A stretch of DNA of 42,337 bases. Origin: Acidimicrobiaceae bacterium. Its GTDB lineage: Bacteria; Actinomycetota; Acidimicrobiia; Acidimicrobiales; Aldehydirespiratoraceae. Shown piece by piece: positions 32,756 through 42,337 of the stretch (positions are counted from its first letter, which is position 1; every line of letters begins with the position of its first letter). The stretch lies in contig JAPPLH010000101.1 in assembly GCA_028819505.1 (NCBI GenBank), positions 1 through 42,337 of the forward strand, in the 5' to 3' direction. Made by a program: the position numbers and the translations under genes. The notes under the pieces were generated by a model that did not search any database, had not been told where the DNA came from, and was given only the letters and a program-made list of their open reading frames with translations.

Positions 32756-34382
32756 CGACACCGTAGTCGGGGCCGCGCCGGCCGGTCCGAGCCCGCTGAG
32801 GAATCGGTTCGACTCCACCACCATGCACATCCTCGGCATCGCCCTGGCCGCGGTGTCGCTCGGGATGCTGTGCTGCACGCTGCTGGAGGCGGTCACCAGC
32901 CGGCGCGACACGATGGCGCTGGGGACCTCCGCGCTGCTGGCCGGCACGGCCGGGGGGCTGATGTGGTACGCCACCGTCCCGGGCGTGATCCGCATGCGTC
33001 AGGTCTTCGCCACCGTCTCCTGGACGTGGATCCTGACGACGGTGGTGGGAGCGGTTCCCTTCGTGCTGGCCGGCACCTTCGCCGCGCCCGGCGTCGGGTT
33101 CGTCGAGCAGGTCGTCAACAGCGTGTTCGAGTCGGCGTCGGGCTTCTCGGCCAGCGGCTCCACCGTCCTGTCGGACTTCGAGTCCCCGGGCCGCGGCCTG
33201 ATGATGTACCGCCAGCTCACCCACTGGTACGGGGGCATGGGCGTGGTGGTGCTGGCGGTGGCGGTGCTGCCGTTCCTCGGCGTCGGCGGCCTGGAGCTCA
33301 TCACCGCCGAGCTGCCGGGCACGTCGTCGGACCGTCTCGCCCCGAGGGTCAGCGAGACGGCCCGGAGGCTCTGGCTGGTCTACATCGGCTTCACCGCCTG
33401 CGCGGCGATGTCGTTCTACGCAGCGGACGGCTTCTCCTCCCTGTACGACGCGGTGGCCCACGCGTTCACGTTCGCGGCCACCGGCGGCTTCTCGGTGCAT
33501 GCCGACTCGATCGGCCACTATGACAGCGTGGCGGTGGAGACGGTGGCGATCGTGTTCATGATCCTGGGTGGCACGAGCTTCTCGCTGCACTGGCGACTGG
33601 TGGCCACCCGCACCCTGGGATACCACCGCAACAGCGAGTTCCGGACCTACCTCGCGATGCTCGGTGCGTGCTCGGCCGCCATCGTGCTCATCATCTGGCT
33701 GGAGAACGGGCTGCCCCTGGGATCGTCCATCCGGGCCGCGGTGTTCACCGTGGTGTCGCTGGGGACCAGCACAGGGCTGTCCAACGCGACGGGACCGGGC
33801 TCGCCCGGCGACTACGTCGCCTGGGTGGCCGGGGCGCAGCTGGTACTGCTGTTCCTGATGGTGGTGGGCGGCTGCACCGGGTCGACGTCGGGCGGAATAA
33901 AGGTGATGAGGATGAGGGTGCTGGGCCTGACGATGCTCCGGTCGGTCCAGCACGCCCAGACGCCCCGGGCCGTCATCCCGATCCGGCTCGGCGCCGACAG
34001 CGTCCGCGAGACCGTCGTGTCGCGGGCGACCGGGTTCTTCCTGCTGCACTTCGTGCTGGTGATGGCCGGCCTGCTGGCTGTGACCTCGCTCGGCGGGGAG
34101 TTGGAGACGTCGCTGGGCGCGGTCGTGTCGGCGCTGGGGAACATGGGCCCGGCGCTGGGCGAGGCCGGCCCGACCTCCGACTACGCGGTGGCGTTCACCC
34201 AGCCGGCCAGGCTGGTGCTGGCCCTGCTGATGGTGATCGGCCGGCTGGAGATCTTCCCGATCCTGCTGACGGGCGTGGGCCTGGTGACCACCGCATACCG
34301 CGGCACGGTGCGGCAGGGCCGCCGCACCGTGCGATGGACGGCCCGCCGCCTGGAGGACCTCGCCGAGCGGGAGCGCGAATAG
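32748..34382 (+). CDS. trkH: Trk potassium uptake protein TrkH
   Basis: 544 residues with about ten membrane helices. The four filter loops are SASGFSASGSTVL, AATGGFSVH, SLGTSTGLSN and SALGNMGPALG, and the end GRLEIFPILLTG is the classic TrkH signature. The internal cytoplasmic segment LVATRTLGYHRNSEFR is also typical. ATG 32748 lies inside the end of the preceding trkH (8-bp overlap). It is the more canonical of the two TrkH proteins and probably the main K+ channel gated by TrkA. Low repeat-free intergenic sequence follows. Confidence 0.93.
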   Translation: MASDTVVGAAPAGPSPLRNRFDSTTMHILGIALAAVSLGMLCCTLLEAVTSRRDTMALGTSALLAGTAGGLMWYATVPGVIRMRQVFATVSWTWILTTVVGAVPFVLAGTFAAPGVGFVEQVVNSVFESASGFSASGSTVLSDFESPGRGLMMYRQLTHWYGGMGVVVLAVAVLPFLGVGGLELITAELPGTSSDRLAPRVSETARRLWLVYIGFTACAAMSFYAADGFSSLYDAVAHAFTFAATGGFSVHADSIGHYDSVAVETVAIVFMILGGTSFSLHWRLVATRTLGYHRNSEFRTYLAMLGACSAAIVLIIWLENGLPLGSSIRAAVFTVVSLGTSTGLSNATGPGSPGDYVAWVAGAQLVLLFLMVVGGCTGSTSGGIKVMRMRVLGLTMLRSVQHAQTPRAVIPIRLGADSVRETVVSRATGFFLLHFVLVMAGLLAVTSLGGELETSLGAVVSALGNMGPALGEAGPTSDYAVAFTQPARLVLALLMVIGRLEIFPILLTGVGLVTTAYRGTVRQGRRTVRWTARRLEDLAERERE

Positions 34383-34413
34383 GTGAGAGTCCGTCGCGTC
34401 GCAGCGGTGCCGT

Positions 34414-34441
34414 CCCCGATCTTGTTCGCTGCGCTCACGGG
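34414..34441 (-). repeat. Dispersed GC-rich repeat, copy D (partial)
   Basis: CCCCGATCTTGTTCGCTGCG then CTCACGGG, the distal end of the repeat in inverse orientation. It is followed by CGCGTCGCAG, which also occurs before it, so D and E form a small tandem array. Confidence 0.7.
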
Positions 34442-34486
34442 CGTGGAGTGGCGCGTCGCAGCTTCGGGCGCCTGGGCGAGCGCCGT

Positions 34487-34566
34487 CCCCGATCTTGTTC
34501 GCAGCGCTCACGGGCCGCTCGGGCCAAGGCCTCGCGCCGCCTGCGCCGCCTGTTCGCTCGGCCTCT
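34487..34566 (-). repeat. Dispersed GC-rich repeat, copy E
   Basis: Nearly full-length inverse copy: CCCCGATCTTGTTCGCAGCG, then GGGCCGCTCGGGCCAAGGCC, ending GCCTGTTCGCTCGGCCTCT. It shows that the AGAGGCCGAGCG end and the GCGAACAAG end belong to one element. Confidence 0.8.
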
Positions 34567-34572
34567 GCTGAC

Positions 34573-34603
34573 TTGACGGCTGCCGGGATCTCTCCGGTAG
34601 GTT
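34573..34603 (+). promoter_or_regulatory. Candidate gltBD promoter
   Basis: -35 TTGACG (34573-34578) and -10 TAGGTT (34598-34603) with a 19-bp spacer, which is slightly long. It would give a leader of about 120 nt. Confidence 0.45.
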
Positions 34604-34733
34604 GTCTGGACGCGTTTCGAGCGGTGAGCGGCCAATGACGTCCCTCCCGCCGCCGTGCAAGCCGCGGTTCGGGCACGCCAGTTCTGCCTGAGGAGCGCTG
34701 CCAACGACGATCCAGCCTCCCGCGAGGAGAACG

Positions 34734-37700
34734 ATGGCCGCCGACCACGCACACCCCCAGGGCCTCTACGACCCGCAGAACGAGCACGACGCCTGCGGCG
34801 TCAGCTTCGTGTGCAACATCAGCGGGAAGGCCTCGCACAGCGTGGTGGCTCTGGGAGTGCGGGCCCTGTGCAATCTCGAGCACCGGGGGGCGCTGGGCGC
34901 CGACCCGCTCACCGGCGACGGTGCCGGCATCCTGATCCAGATACCGGACCGGTTCCTGCGCGACGTGGTGGACTACGAGCTCCCGCCCGCGGGCCGGTAC
35001 GCCACCGGCATCGGGTTCCTGCCCGCCGCCCACCACGACGCCGAGAAGGCGGCGGCGCAGGTGGAGCGCATCGTGCGCTCCGAGGGTCTCCATGTGATCG
35101 GGTGGCGGGACGTCCCCGTCGACACCGCCGTGCTGGGTCCGGGCTCGCGGGCCGCGATGCCCAGCTTCCGCCAGGTGTTCATCGCCGGCGACGACATCGC
35201 GGGCATCGATCTCGATCGGCGGGTCTACATCGTGCGCAAGCGCATAGAGCACGAGATAGGGCCGGGGGGCGCCGGCTACGAGGCGGCCGAGGACGACGAC
35301 GCGGCCATGGGCAACGCCGCACCGCCCCACACCGGCGTCTACTTCCCGAGCCTCAGCGCCCGGACGCTGGTCTACAAGGGGATGCTGATGTCCCGCCAGC
35401 TCACGTCGTTCTACGCCGACCTGCGCGACGAGCGGATCGAGAGCGCGCTGGCGCTGGTCCACTCCCGCTTCTCCACCAACACCTTCCCGTCGTGGCCGCT
35501 GGCCCACCCCTACCGCATGATCGCCCACAACGGCGAGATCAACACCATCGCCGGCAACCGCAACTGGATGCGGGCCCGCGAGACGCTGCTCTCGTCGCCG
35601 CTGCTCGATGGCCTGGAGAGGGCCTTCCCCGTCTGCACGCCCGGCGCCAGCGACACCGCCGGCTTCGACGAGGTGCTGGAGCTCCTGACACTGGGCGGCT
35701 ACTCCTTGGCCGAGGCGGTCCTGATGATGATCCCCGAGCCCTGGGAGCATCACGCCGAGATGGCCGCCGAGCGCAAGGCGTTCTACCAGTACCACGCCAC
35801 CCGGATGGAGCCCTGGGACGGCCCGGCCTCGATCGCCTTCACCGACGGGACCGTGATCGGCGCGGTTCTCGACCGCAACGGGCTGCGACCCTCGCGCTAC
35901 ATGGTCACCAGCGACGGTCTGGTGGTGATGGCGTCGGAGACCGGCGTGATCGACGTTGCGCAGTCGTCGGTGGTGGAGAAGGGCCGCCTGCAGCCCGGGC
36001 GCATGTTCCTGATCGACACCGCCGAGGGCCGCATCGTGCGCGACGACGAGATCAAGGACCGCCTGGCCTCGGGCCGTCCCTACGGCCAGTGGCTGGACCA
36101 GAACCTGGTCCATCTCGACGACCTGCCCCGTCGCGAGGTTCCCAGAGGCCGAGTCCGCGAGGCCGTGGCCCGAGCGGCCCGTGAGCGCAGCGAACAAGAG
36201 CGGGGCTCGCGCCGCGACGAGGGGTCGCTCATCCAGCGCCAGCAGATGTTCGGCCACACCCACGAGGAGCACCGCCTGCTGCTGGCGCCCATGGCCATCG
36301 ACGGCAAGGAGGCGTTGGGCTCGATGGGCACCGACACGCCGCCGGCGGTGCTGTCGGACCGGGCCCGACCGATCTACGACTACTTCAAGCAGCTCTTCGC
36401 GCAGGTCACCAACCCGCCGCTGGACGCCATCCGGGAGGAGCTGGTCACCTCGCTGTACGCCCGGGTCGGCCCCGAAGGCAACCTCTTCGACCCCCGGCCG
36501 TCGTCGTGCCGGACCGTCCACCTCGACAGCCCGGTCATCACCGACACCGAACTGGCCCGGCTGGTGGAGATCGACGGACCGGGCGGGATCGGGGACTTCC
36601 GCACCGAGGTGCTGCCCGCCCTGTTCGCGGTCGCCGACGGGGGCGACGGCCTGCGCCGGGCGCTGGACGGGCTGTGCGACGCGGCGTCGGCCGCCATAGC
36701 CGCGGGAGCCGACATCCTGGTGGTGTCCGACCGGGGCAGCGACGAGCGGATGGCGCCCATCCCGTCGCTGCTGGCCGTCTCCGCCGTGCACCAGCACCTG
36801 GTGCGGGAGCGCACCCGCACCCGGGTGGGGCTGGTGTCGGAGACCGGCGACGCCCGAGAAGTCCACCACCTGTGCCTGCACCTCGGCTACGGCGCCAACG
36901 CGGTCAACCCCTACCTGGCGTTCGAGACCATCACCCACATGGTGACGGAGGGACTCCACGGCCTGGACCCGGCCATGGGGGTCGAGGCCGCGCACCGCAA
37001 CTTCGTGAAGGCGGCGTGCGCGGGGATCCTCAAGGTGATGTCCAAGATGGGCATCTCCACGGTGGCCTCCTACACCGGCGCCCAGATATTCGAGGCCATC
37101 GGGCTGGGCCCCGAGCTGGTGGACAAGCACTTCACCGGAACGGCCAGCCGCCTGGGAGGCATCGGCACCGACGAGATCGCGGCCGCTGTGGCGGTGCGCC
37201 ACCGGCGGGCCTTCCCCGCCAACGCCACCCGGCGGGCCCACCGCACCATCGAGGCCGGCGGCGAGTACCAGTGGCGGCGCGAGGGCGAGTACCACCTGTT
37301 CAACCCCGAGACCGTGTTCAAGCTCCAGCACGCCACCCGCGAGCGCCGCTTCGACATCTTCCGGGAGTACACCCGGCGCGTCGACGACCAGTCCAGCCGC
37401 CTGGGCACGTTGCGGGGGCTGTTCCGGCTGCGCACCGGTGAGCGGCCGCCGGTGCCGCTCGACGAGGTCGAGCCGGTGGCCGAGATCGTCAGGCGCTTCG
37501 CCACCGGCGCCATGAGCTACGGATCGATCTCCAAGGAGGCCCACGAGACCCTGGCCATCGCCATGAACCGCATCGGCGGCAAGTCCAACACCGGCGAGGG
37601 CGGCGAGGACGCCGACCGTTACATCCCCGATCCCAACGGCGATCTGCGGCGCAGCGCGGTCAAGCAGGCCGCGTCGGGCCGCTTCGGCGTGACCAGCGAG

Positions 37701-39617
37701 TACCTGGTCAACGCGGACGACATCCAGATCAAGATGGCCCAGGGGGCCAAGCCCGGCGAGGGGGGCCAGCTGCCGGGCCACAAGGTCTACCCGTGGATAG
37801 CCAAGACCCGCCACTCCACGCCGGGGGTGGGGCTCATCTCCCCGCCGCCCCACCACGACATCTACTCCATCGAGGACCTGGCCCAGCTCATCCACGACCT
37901 CAAGAACGCCAACCCCGCGGCCCGCATCCACGTCAAGCTGGTGGCCGAGGTGGGGGTGGGCACGGTGGCCGCCGGGGTGTCCAAGGCCCACGCCGACGTG
38001 GTGCTCGTCTCCGGCCACGACGGCGGCACGGGAGCGTCGCCCCTGACATCGATCAAGCACGCCGGCGCGCCCTGGGAGCTGGGACTGGCCGAGACCCAGC
38101 AGACGCTGCTGCTCAACGACCTGAGGGACCGCATCGTCGTGCAGGTCGACGGCCAGCTCAAGACCGGCCGCGACGTGGTGATCGCCGCGCTGCTGGGCGC
38201 CGAGGAGTTCGGCTTCGCCACCGCGCCCCTGGTGGTGATGGGCTGCGTGATGATGCGGGTCTGCCACCTCGACACCTGCCCGGTGGGCGTGGCCACCCAG
38301 AACCCCGAGCTGCGCAAGAAGTTCTCGGGACAGCCCGAGTTCGTGGTCAACTTCTTCGAGTTCATCGCCGAAGAGGTGCGGGAGACGCTGGCGGAACTCG
38401 GCTTCCGCAGCATCGAGGAGGCCGTCGGACAGGTCGAGGTGCTCGACGTGACCGAGGCGGTCGACCACTGGAAGGCCTCGGGTTTGGACCTGACGCCCAT
38501 CCTGCACCTGCCGCCGGTCGGGCCCGGCGCCGTGCGCCACCAGCGAGAGCAGCAGGACCACGGCCTGGACCGGGCCCTCGACCAGATGCTGATCCAGCTC
38601 GCCGAGGGCGCCCTGTCCGACAGCCGTCCGGTTACCATCGACATCCCCATCCGCAACACCAACCGCACCGTCGGCACGCTGCTGGGCAGCGAGGTGACCC
38701 GGCGCTACGGCGCGGCCGGCCTGCCCGACGACACCATCGTCGTGAACTTCACCGGCTCGGCCGGAACGTCCTTCGGGGCGTTCGTGCCCCGGGGCATCAC
38801 CCTGCGCCTCGAGGGCGACGCCAACGACTACGTCGGCAAGGGCCTGTCCGGCGGTCGCATCGTCGTGCGCCCCCCCGCCGCCCCCCACATAGCGGCGGGG
38901 CGCCACCGCATAGCGGGGCACGGCAAAGGCGACGGCGCCCCCACGGGCGGGGTGTTCCAGCGGGGGGGGGGGCCGGGGGGGGGGGGGGCGGCGCGGGCCC
39001 CCCCCGGCCGCCGGGTGCGCGCCCCCTCCCCCCCCGCGGGCCGGGGGGGGGGGGGGGGGCGCGGGGGGGGCCCCCCGCCGCCCGACGCCAACTTCGCGGC
39101 GGAGCGCAACGTCATCGCGGGCAACGTCATCGGCTACGGCGCCACCTCGGGCGAGATGTACCTGCGGGGTCTGGTGGGGGAGCGGTTCTGCGTGCGCAAC
39201 TCCGGGGCCCTCGCGGTAGTGGAGGGCGTCGGCGACCACGGGTGCGAGTACATGACCGGCGGGCGGACGGTGGTCCTCGGCCCGGTGGGCCGGAACTTCG
39301 CGGCCGGCATGTCGGGCGGCATCGCCTTCGTGTACGACCCCAGCGGCAAGCTGCCGGTGCGGGTGAATCCCGAGATGGTGGAGCTCGAAGAGCTCGACGG
39401 CGAGGACTTCGTGTGGCTGCGGCACCGGGTGGAGCGCCACCGCCACGAGACCGGCAGCGAGGTGGCGGCCCGGCTGCTCGGCGACTGGGCCTCCGCCTCC
39501 AGGAACTTCGTGAAGGTGATGCCCAGCGACTACAAGCGGGTGCGTCAGGCGGCCGAGCAGGCCCGCGTCGCGGGCATCGACGAGGTGGCCGCAGTGATGG
39601 CCGCGGCCCACGGGTGA
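34734..39617 (+). CDS. gltB: Glutamate synthase (NADPH) large subunit
   Basis: GltB makes glutamate from glutamine and 2-oxoglutarate. Cys21 after a 20-residue propeptide (EHDACGVSF) is the amidotransferase nucleophile; [15 protein letters not shown] carries the 3Fe-4S cysteines; [11 protein letters not shown] and [13 protein letters not shown] are FMN-site segments; the C-terminal domain has [18 protein letters not shown] 34734 has AGGAG upstream. The 1627-residue length exceeds the usual 1500-1540 for two reasons. A dispersed repeat is inserted in frame (residues about 471-491, [13 protein letters not shown]), and residues about 1387-1454 are a G/C homopolymer stretch that looks like an assembly error. 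GltD follows, so it is a gltBD operon. Confidence 0.93.
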   Translation: MAADHAHPQGLYDPQNEHDACGVSFVCNISGKASHSVVALGVRALCNLEHRGALGADPLTGDGAGILIQIPDRFLRDVVDYELPPAGRYATGIGFLPAAHHDAEKAAAQVERIVRSEGLHVIGWRDVPVDTAVLGPGSRAAMPSFRQVFIAGDDIAGIDLDRRVYIVRKRIEHEIGPGGAGYEAAEDDDAAMGNAAPPHTGVYFPSLSARTLVYKGMLMSRQLTSFYADLRDERIESALALVHSRFSTNTFPSWPLAHPYRMIAHNGEINTIAGNRNWMRARETLLSSPLLDGLERAFPVCTPGASDTAGFDEVLELLTLGGYSLAEAVLMMIPEPWEHHAEMAAERKAFYQYHATRMEPWDGPASIAFTDGTVIGAVLDRNGLRPSRYMVTSDGLVVMASETGVIDVAQSSVVEKGRLQPGRMFLIDTAEGRIVRDDEIKDRLASGRPYGQWLDQNLVHLDDLPRREVPRGRVREAVARAARERSEQERGSRRDEGSLIQRQQMFGHTHEEHRLLLAPMAIDGKEALGSMGTDTPPAVLSDRARPIYDYFKQLFAQVTNPPLDAIREELVTSLYARVGPEGNLFDPRPSSCRTVHLDSPVITDTELARLVEIDGPGGIGDFRTEVLPALFAVADGGDGLRRALDGLCDAASAAIAAGADILVVSDRGSDERMAPIPSLLAVSAVHQHLVRERTRTRVGLVSETGDAREVHHLCLHLGYGANAVNPYLAFETITHMVTEGLHGLDPAMGVEAAHRNFVKAACAGILKVMSKMGISTVASYTGAQIFEAIGLGPELVDKHFTGTASRLGGIGTDEIAAAVAVRHRRAFPANATRRAHRTIEAGGEYQWRREGEYHLFNPETVFKLQHATRERRFDIFREYTRRVDDQSSRLGTLRGLFRLRTGERPPVPLDEVEPVAEIVRRFATGAMSYGSISKEAHETLAIAMNRIGGKSNTGEGGEDADRYIPDPNGDLRRSAVKQAASGRFGVTSEYLVNADDIQIKMAQGAKPGEGGQLPGHKVYPWIAKTRHSTPGVGLISPPPHHDIYSIEDLAQLIHDLKNANPAARIHVKLVAEVGVGTVAAGVSKAHADVVLVSGHDGGTGASPLTSIKHAGAPWELGLAETQQTLLLNDLRDRIVVQVDGQLKTGRDVVIAALLGAEEFGFATAPLVVMGCVMMRVCHLDTCPVGVATQNPELRKKFSGQPEFVVNFFEFIAEEVRETLAELGFRSIEEAVGQVEVLDVTEAVDHWKASGLDLTPILHLPPVGPGAVRHQREQQDHGLDRALDQMLIQLAEGALSDSRPVTIDIPIRNTNRTVGTLLGSEVTRRYGAAGLPDDTIVVNFTGSAGTSFGAFVPRGITLRLEGDANDYVGKGLSGGRIVVRPPAAPHIAAGRHRIAGHGKGDGAPTGGVFQRGGGPGGGGAARAPPGRRVRAPSPPAGRGGGGGRGGGPPPPDANFAAERNVIAGNVIGYGATSGEMYLRGLVGERFCVRNSGALAVVEGVGDHGCEYMTGGRTVVLGPVGRNFAAGMSGGIAFVYDPSGKLPVRVNPEMVELEELDGEDFVWLRHRVERHRHETGSEVAARLLGDWASASRNFVKVMPSDYKRVRQAAEQARVAGIDEVAAVMAAAHG
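36144..36205 (+). repeat. Dispersed GC-rich repeat, copy F, inside the gltB coding sequence
   Basis: AGAGGCCGAG, then GCGAGGCCGTGGCCCGAGCG, then GTGAGCGCAGCGAACAAGAG. In the gltB frame it encodes [20 protein letters not shown]. It lies in the linker between the amidotransferase domain and the segment starting [14 protein letters not shown]. It is a shorter form lacking the middle part seen in copies C and G. Confidence 0.85.
38877..39095 (+). other. G/C homopolymer stretch inside gltB (probable assembly error)
   Basis: Runs of 6-12 G or C replace normal codons. The stretch 38892-38965 is a degraded copy of 39096-39170, which encodes [20 protein letters not shown]. The offset is 204 bp, a multiple of three, so the frame stays open. 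Errors toward G and C suggest low-quality reads that were joined to good ones. Confidence 0.8.
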
Positions 39618-39619
39618 CC

Positions 39620-39719
39620 AGAGGCCGAGCGGGAAGGCGGCGATTCTTGATGATTCCACCGCGGCGCCCAGCGAGGCCGTGGCCCGAGCGGCCCGTGAGC
39701 GCAGCGAACAAGAGCGGGG
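39620..39719 (+). repeat. Dispersed GC-rich repeat, copy G, between gltB and gltD
   Basis: Full-length copy: AGAGGCCGAGCGGGAAGGCG, a variable middle, then AGCGAGGCCGTGGCCCGAGC and GTGAGCGCAGCGAACAAGAG, ending in a G run three bases before the gltD ATG. It fills the 105-bp gltB-gltD gap, and its terminal G run may serve as the gltD ribosome site. Confidence 0.85.
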
Positions 39720-39722
39720 GAC

Positions 39723-41186
<1,464 letters not shown>

Positions 41187-41196
41187 ACGGCCTGTT

Positions 41197-41232
41197 CCGG
41201 CCGGCTGCGCATCCCACGGAGCCTTCGGCCGG
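41197..41232. terminator. Hairpin between convergent gltD and sortase
   Basis: CCGGCCG (41197-41203) and CGGCCGG (41226-41232) form a 7-bp stem with a 22-nt loop in the 67-bp convergent gap. Confidence 0.35.
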
Positions 41233-41253
41233 TCGCGGCCTGCCCGCTCGCCC

Positions 41254-42171
41254 TCAGGCCAGCGAGGCGAAGACGATCACGTTGTCCGCGTAGGTCCTCA
41301 CGCCGAAGTCGAAGTCGCCGCCGCAGGTGACCAGCCGGAGCGTCGGCTCCTCGGTCGGCCCGTACACCGCGTGGGTGGGGAACTCGTCCTTGTCGTGCCG
41401 CTCGGTCGCCTCGACCACGTAGGTGATGGTCGATCCGTCCACCCGGTCGATGTGGATCTCGTCACCGGGATCCAGGTAACGGAGGTAGAAGAACACGGCC
41501 GGGCCCTCCTCCTGGGAGTCCACATGGCCGAGTATCACGGCCGGGCCCGTCTCGCCCGGCTCGGGGCCGCCCAGCCACCAGCCTGCTTGGTCCGGGTCCT
41601 CCGGCACCTCTATCGATCCGTCATCTTGAAGGCCGAGGGGGATGACCTCCGCTTCCACCTCGAGCCTCGGGATGCGGATGACGGCGGGGTCGGGCGCCTG
41701 CATCCGGGCGTCGGCGACCGCGTCGAGGCTCAAGTGGTCCGCCAGCGGCGAGTAGTCCCACGACTCGGCGGCGGTGCCGGCACCAGTGGCGCCAGTGGCG
41801 GGGGCCACGGCGCGTTCAGCGACCGAGGCCGGCGGCGCCACCGCAATGAGAGTCGTTGCTGCGCCAGTCGTCGGCGCTTCTGTGCCGGTCGAAGGCGCTG
41901 TCGTGTCGGTCGCAGGCGCTGTCGCGTCGGTCGTCGACATCTCCGTCGCGGCTGCCGGTGCTTCCGTCACGAGCGTCGGTGTCGACTCTCGAGCGGCTGT
42001 GGCCGGGTGGTCGGCGGCTGCTGTGTCGCTCGAGGTTGCCGGCGTTGAAGCGGCGGGCGCGGGTGCGACCGTGCGCGGGGGGCTAGCGCTGCAGGACGCG
42101 ACTGCGGCAGCCGCGATGAGTGCCGCTGCCGCAGTCCGCAGTCTTGCCGCTGAAGGAATGGTGTTCGCCAT
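41254..42171 (-). CDS. Class F sortase, lipoprotein-anchored
   Basis: Sortases join proteins to the cell surface at an LPXTG-like motif. The catalytic residues are His216 (ILGHVDS), Cys283 (LVTCGG) and Arg292 (GVRTYADNVI); the order and spacing fit class F. Instead of the usual membrane anchor, the N-terminus is a lipoprotein signal with lipobox VASC (Cys27). About 110 residues of Ala/Thr/Pro-rich linker, including repeated TDTTAPSTGTEAPTT-like stretches, hold the domain away from the membrane. ATG 42171 has a GGGAG just upstream. The gene directly upstream on the same strand encodes the C-terminus of a probable substrate. Confidence 0.85.
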   Translation of the reverse strand: MANTIPSAARLRTAAAALIAAAAVASCSASPPRTVAPAPAASTPATSSDTAAADHPATAARESTPTLVTEAPAAATEMSTTDATAPATDTTAPSTGTEAPTTGAATTLIAVAPPASVAERAVAPATGATGAGTAAESWDYSPLADHLSLDAVADARMQAPDPAVIRIPRLEVEAEVIPLGLQDDGSIEVPEDPDQAGWWLGGPEPGETGPAVILGHVDSQEEGPAVFFYLRYLDPGDEIHIDRVDGSTITYVVEATERHDKDEFPTHAVYGPTEEPTLRLVTCGGDFDFGVRTYADNVIVFASLA

Positions 42172-42202
42172 GAACTCCCGCCCCCAGCGGGTTGGTTGTC
42201 TG

Positions 42203-42337
42203 TTAGGCGTGACGCCTGGTGACGAGCGCAGCCCCGCCGAGCAGGACTACCGCCGCCAGGGTTGCGGCCAGCGGGACGGCCACGCTGTTGCCGTCGGAGC
42301 CGGCCATGCCGCCGAGGCCGGTCTCAGCCGCGCCCTC
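42203..42337 (-). CDS. C-terminus of a surface protein with sorting signal (cut by window edge)
   Basis: The last 44 codons read EGAAETGLGG, a spacer, then the hydrophobic segment VAVPLAATLAAVVLLGGAAL and the charged tail VTRRHA before TAA. AAETG fits a relaxed LPXTG/LAXTG motif. With membrane span and Arg/His tail it makes a cell-wall sorting signal. It lies 31 bp upstream of the sortase start, so it is likely to be its dedicated substrate. The rest of the protein is outside the window. Confidence 0.7.
   Translation of the reverse strand, partial: EGAAETGLGGMAGSDGNSVAVPLAATLAAVVLLGGAALVTRRHA

Larger units (their letters stand above)
34383..34733. other. Intergenic region of 351 bp before gltB
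   Basis: No gene was found. The region holds two inverse dispersed repeats (34414-34441 and 34487-34566), a candidate gltB promoter (34573-34603) and a 130-bp leader with an AGGAG ribosome site directly before ATG 34734. No riboswitch fold was recognised. Confidence 0.6.

Overview
The window is about 42 kb of very GC-rich DNA from an actinobacterium. The best guess is class Acidimicrobiia, and that is an inference, not a proof. The evidence is a mycobacteria-like gene order (Mec desampylase, CysM, an Rv1339-like metallo-beta-lactamase fold protein, RNase PH, RdgB), the menaquinone gene menB, a class F sortase, and many promoters with a TANNNT -10 box placed 6-8 nt before the start codon, which implies leaderless transcripts. 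Almost every housekeeping gene is intact. Accessory genes cluster next to two RNA genes, ssrA and tRNA-Leu.

Layout. 1-1418: the start of a lipoprotein and a thioredoxin-like selenoprotein whose in-frame UGA is followed by a bacterial SECIS-like hairpin. 1513-5992: an accessory block beside the 3' end of ssrA, holding a cyclase/PIN chimera, a Fic AMP-transferase with its operator, a truncated restriction endonuclease, and a DNA methyltransferase with a LexA-like box. 6049-7635: trans-translation genes, tmRNA (ssrA), a PQ-loop membrane protein and smpB. 7801-14882: mec, a MaoC/hydrolase fusion, an MFS transporter, cysM, rpmB-rpmG, a cAMP-phosphodiesterase-like MBL protein, rph and rdgB. 14889-17712: an operon for an SDR and the two subunits of a 2-oxo-acid dehydrogenase E1. 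17773-21715: the Hen1-Pnkp RNA repair pair. 21769-23015: an SDR gene remnant, VapBC, a broken AbiEii-like nucleotidyltransferase and tRNA-Leu(UAG). 23188-29607: clpP, rpe, an RlmD/TrmA-type RNA methyltransferase, menB, a membrane pyrophosphatase of the potassium-dependent type, and 5-formyltetrahydrofolate cyclo-ligase. 29660-34382: trkA and two different trkH genes. 34734-41186: gltB-gltD. 41254-42337: a lipoprotein class F sortase and the C-terminus of its probable substrate.

Several things stand out. (1) The selenoprotein would be mis-annotated as two broken genes. (2) A dispersed GC-rich repeat of up to about 100 bp occurs at least seven times. It is mostly intergenic, but one copy sits in frame inside gltB and adds about 21 residues, much as Rickettsia palindromic elements do. 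(3) An RNA-healing operon lies beside a PIN-domain toxin pair and is bracketed by an intact SDR gene and the debris of a second SDR 3' end. (4) About 200 bp of G/C homopolymer inside gltB looks like an assembly error. Functionally, trkA/trkH supplies potassium that the potassium-dependent pyrophosphatase needs, and GltBD supplies glutamate. Mec and CysM belong to the CysO sulfur-carrier route to cysteine, although cysO itself is not in the window.
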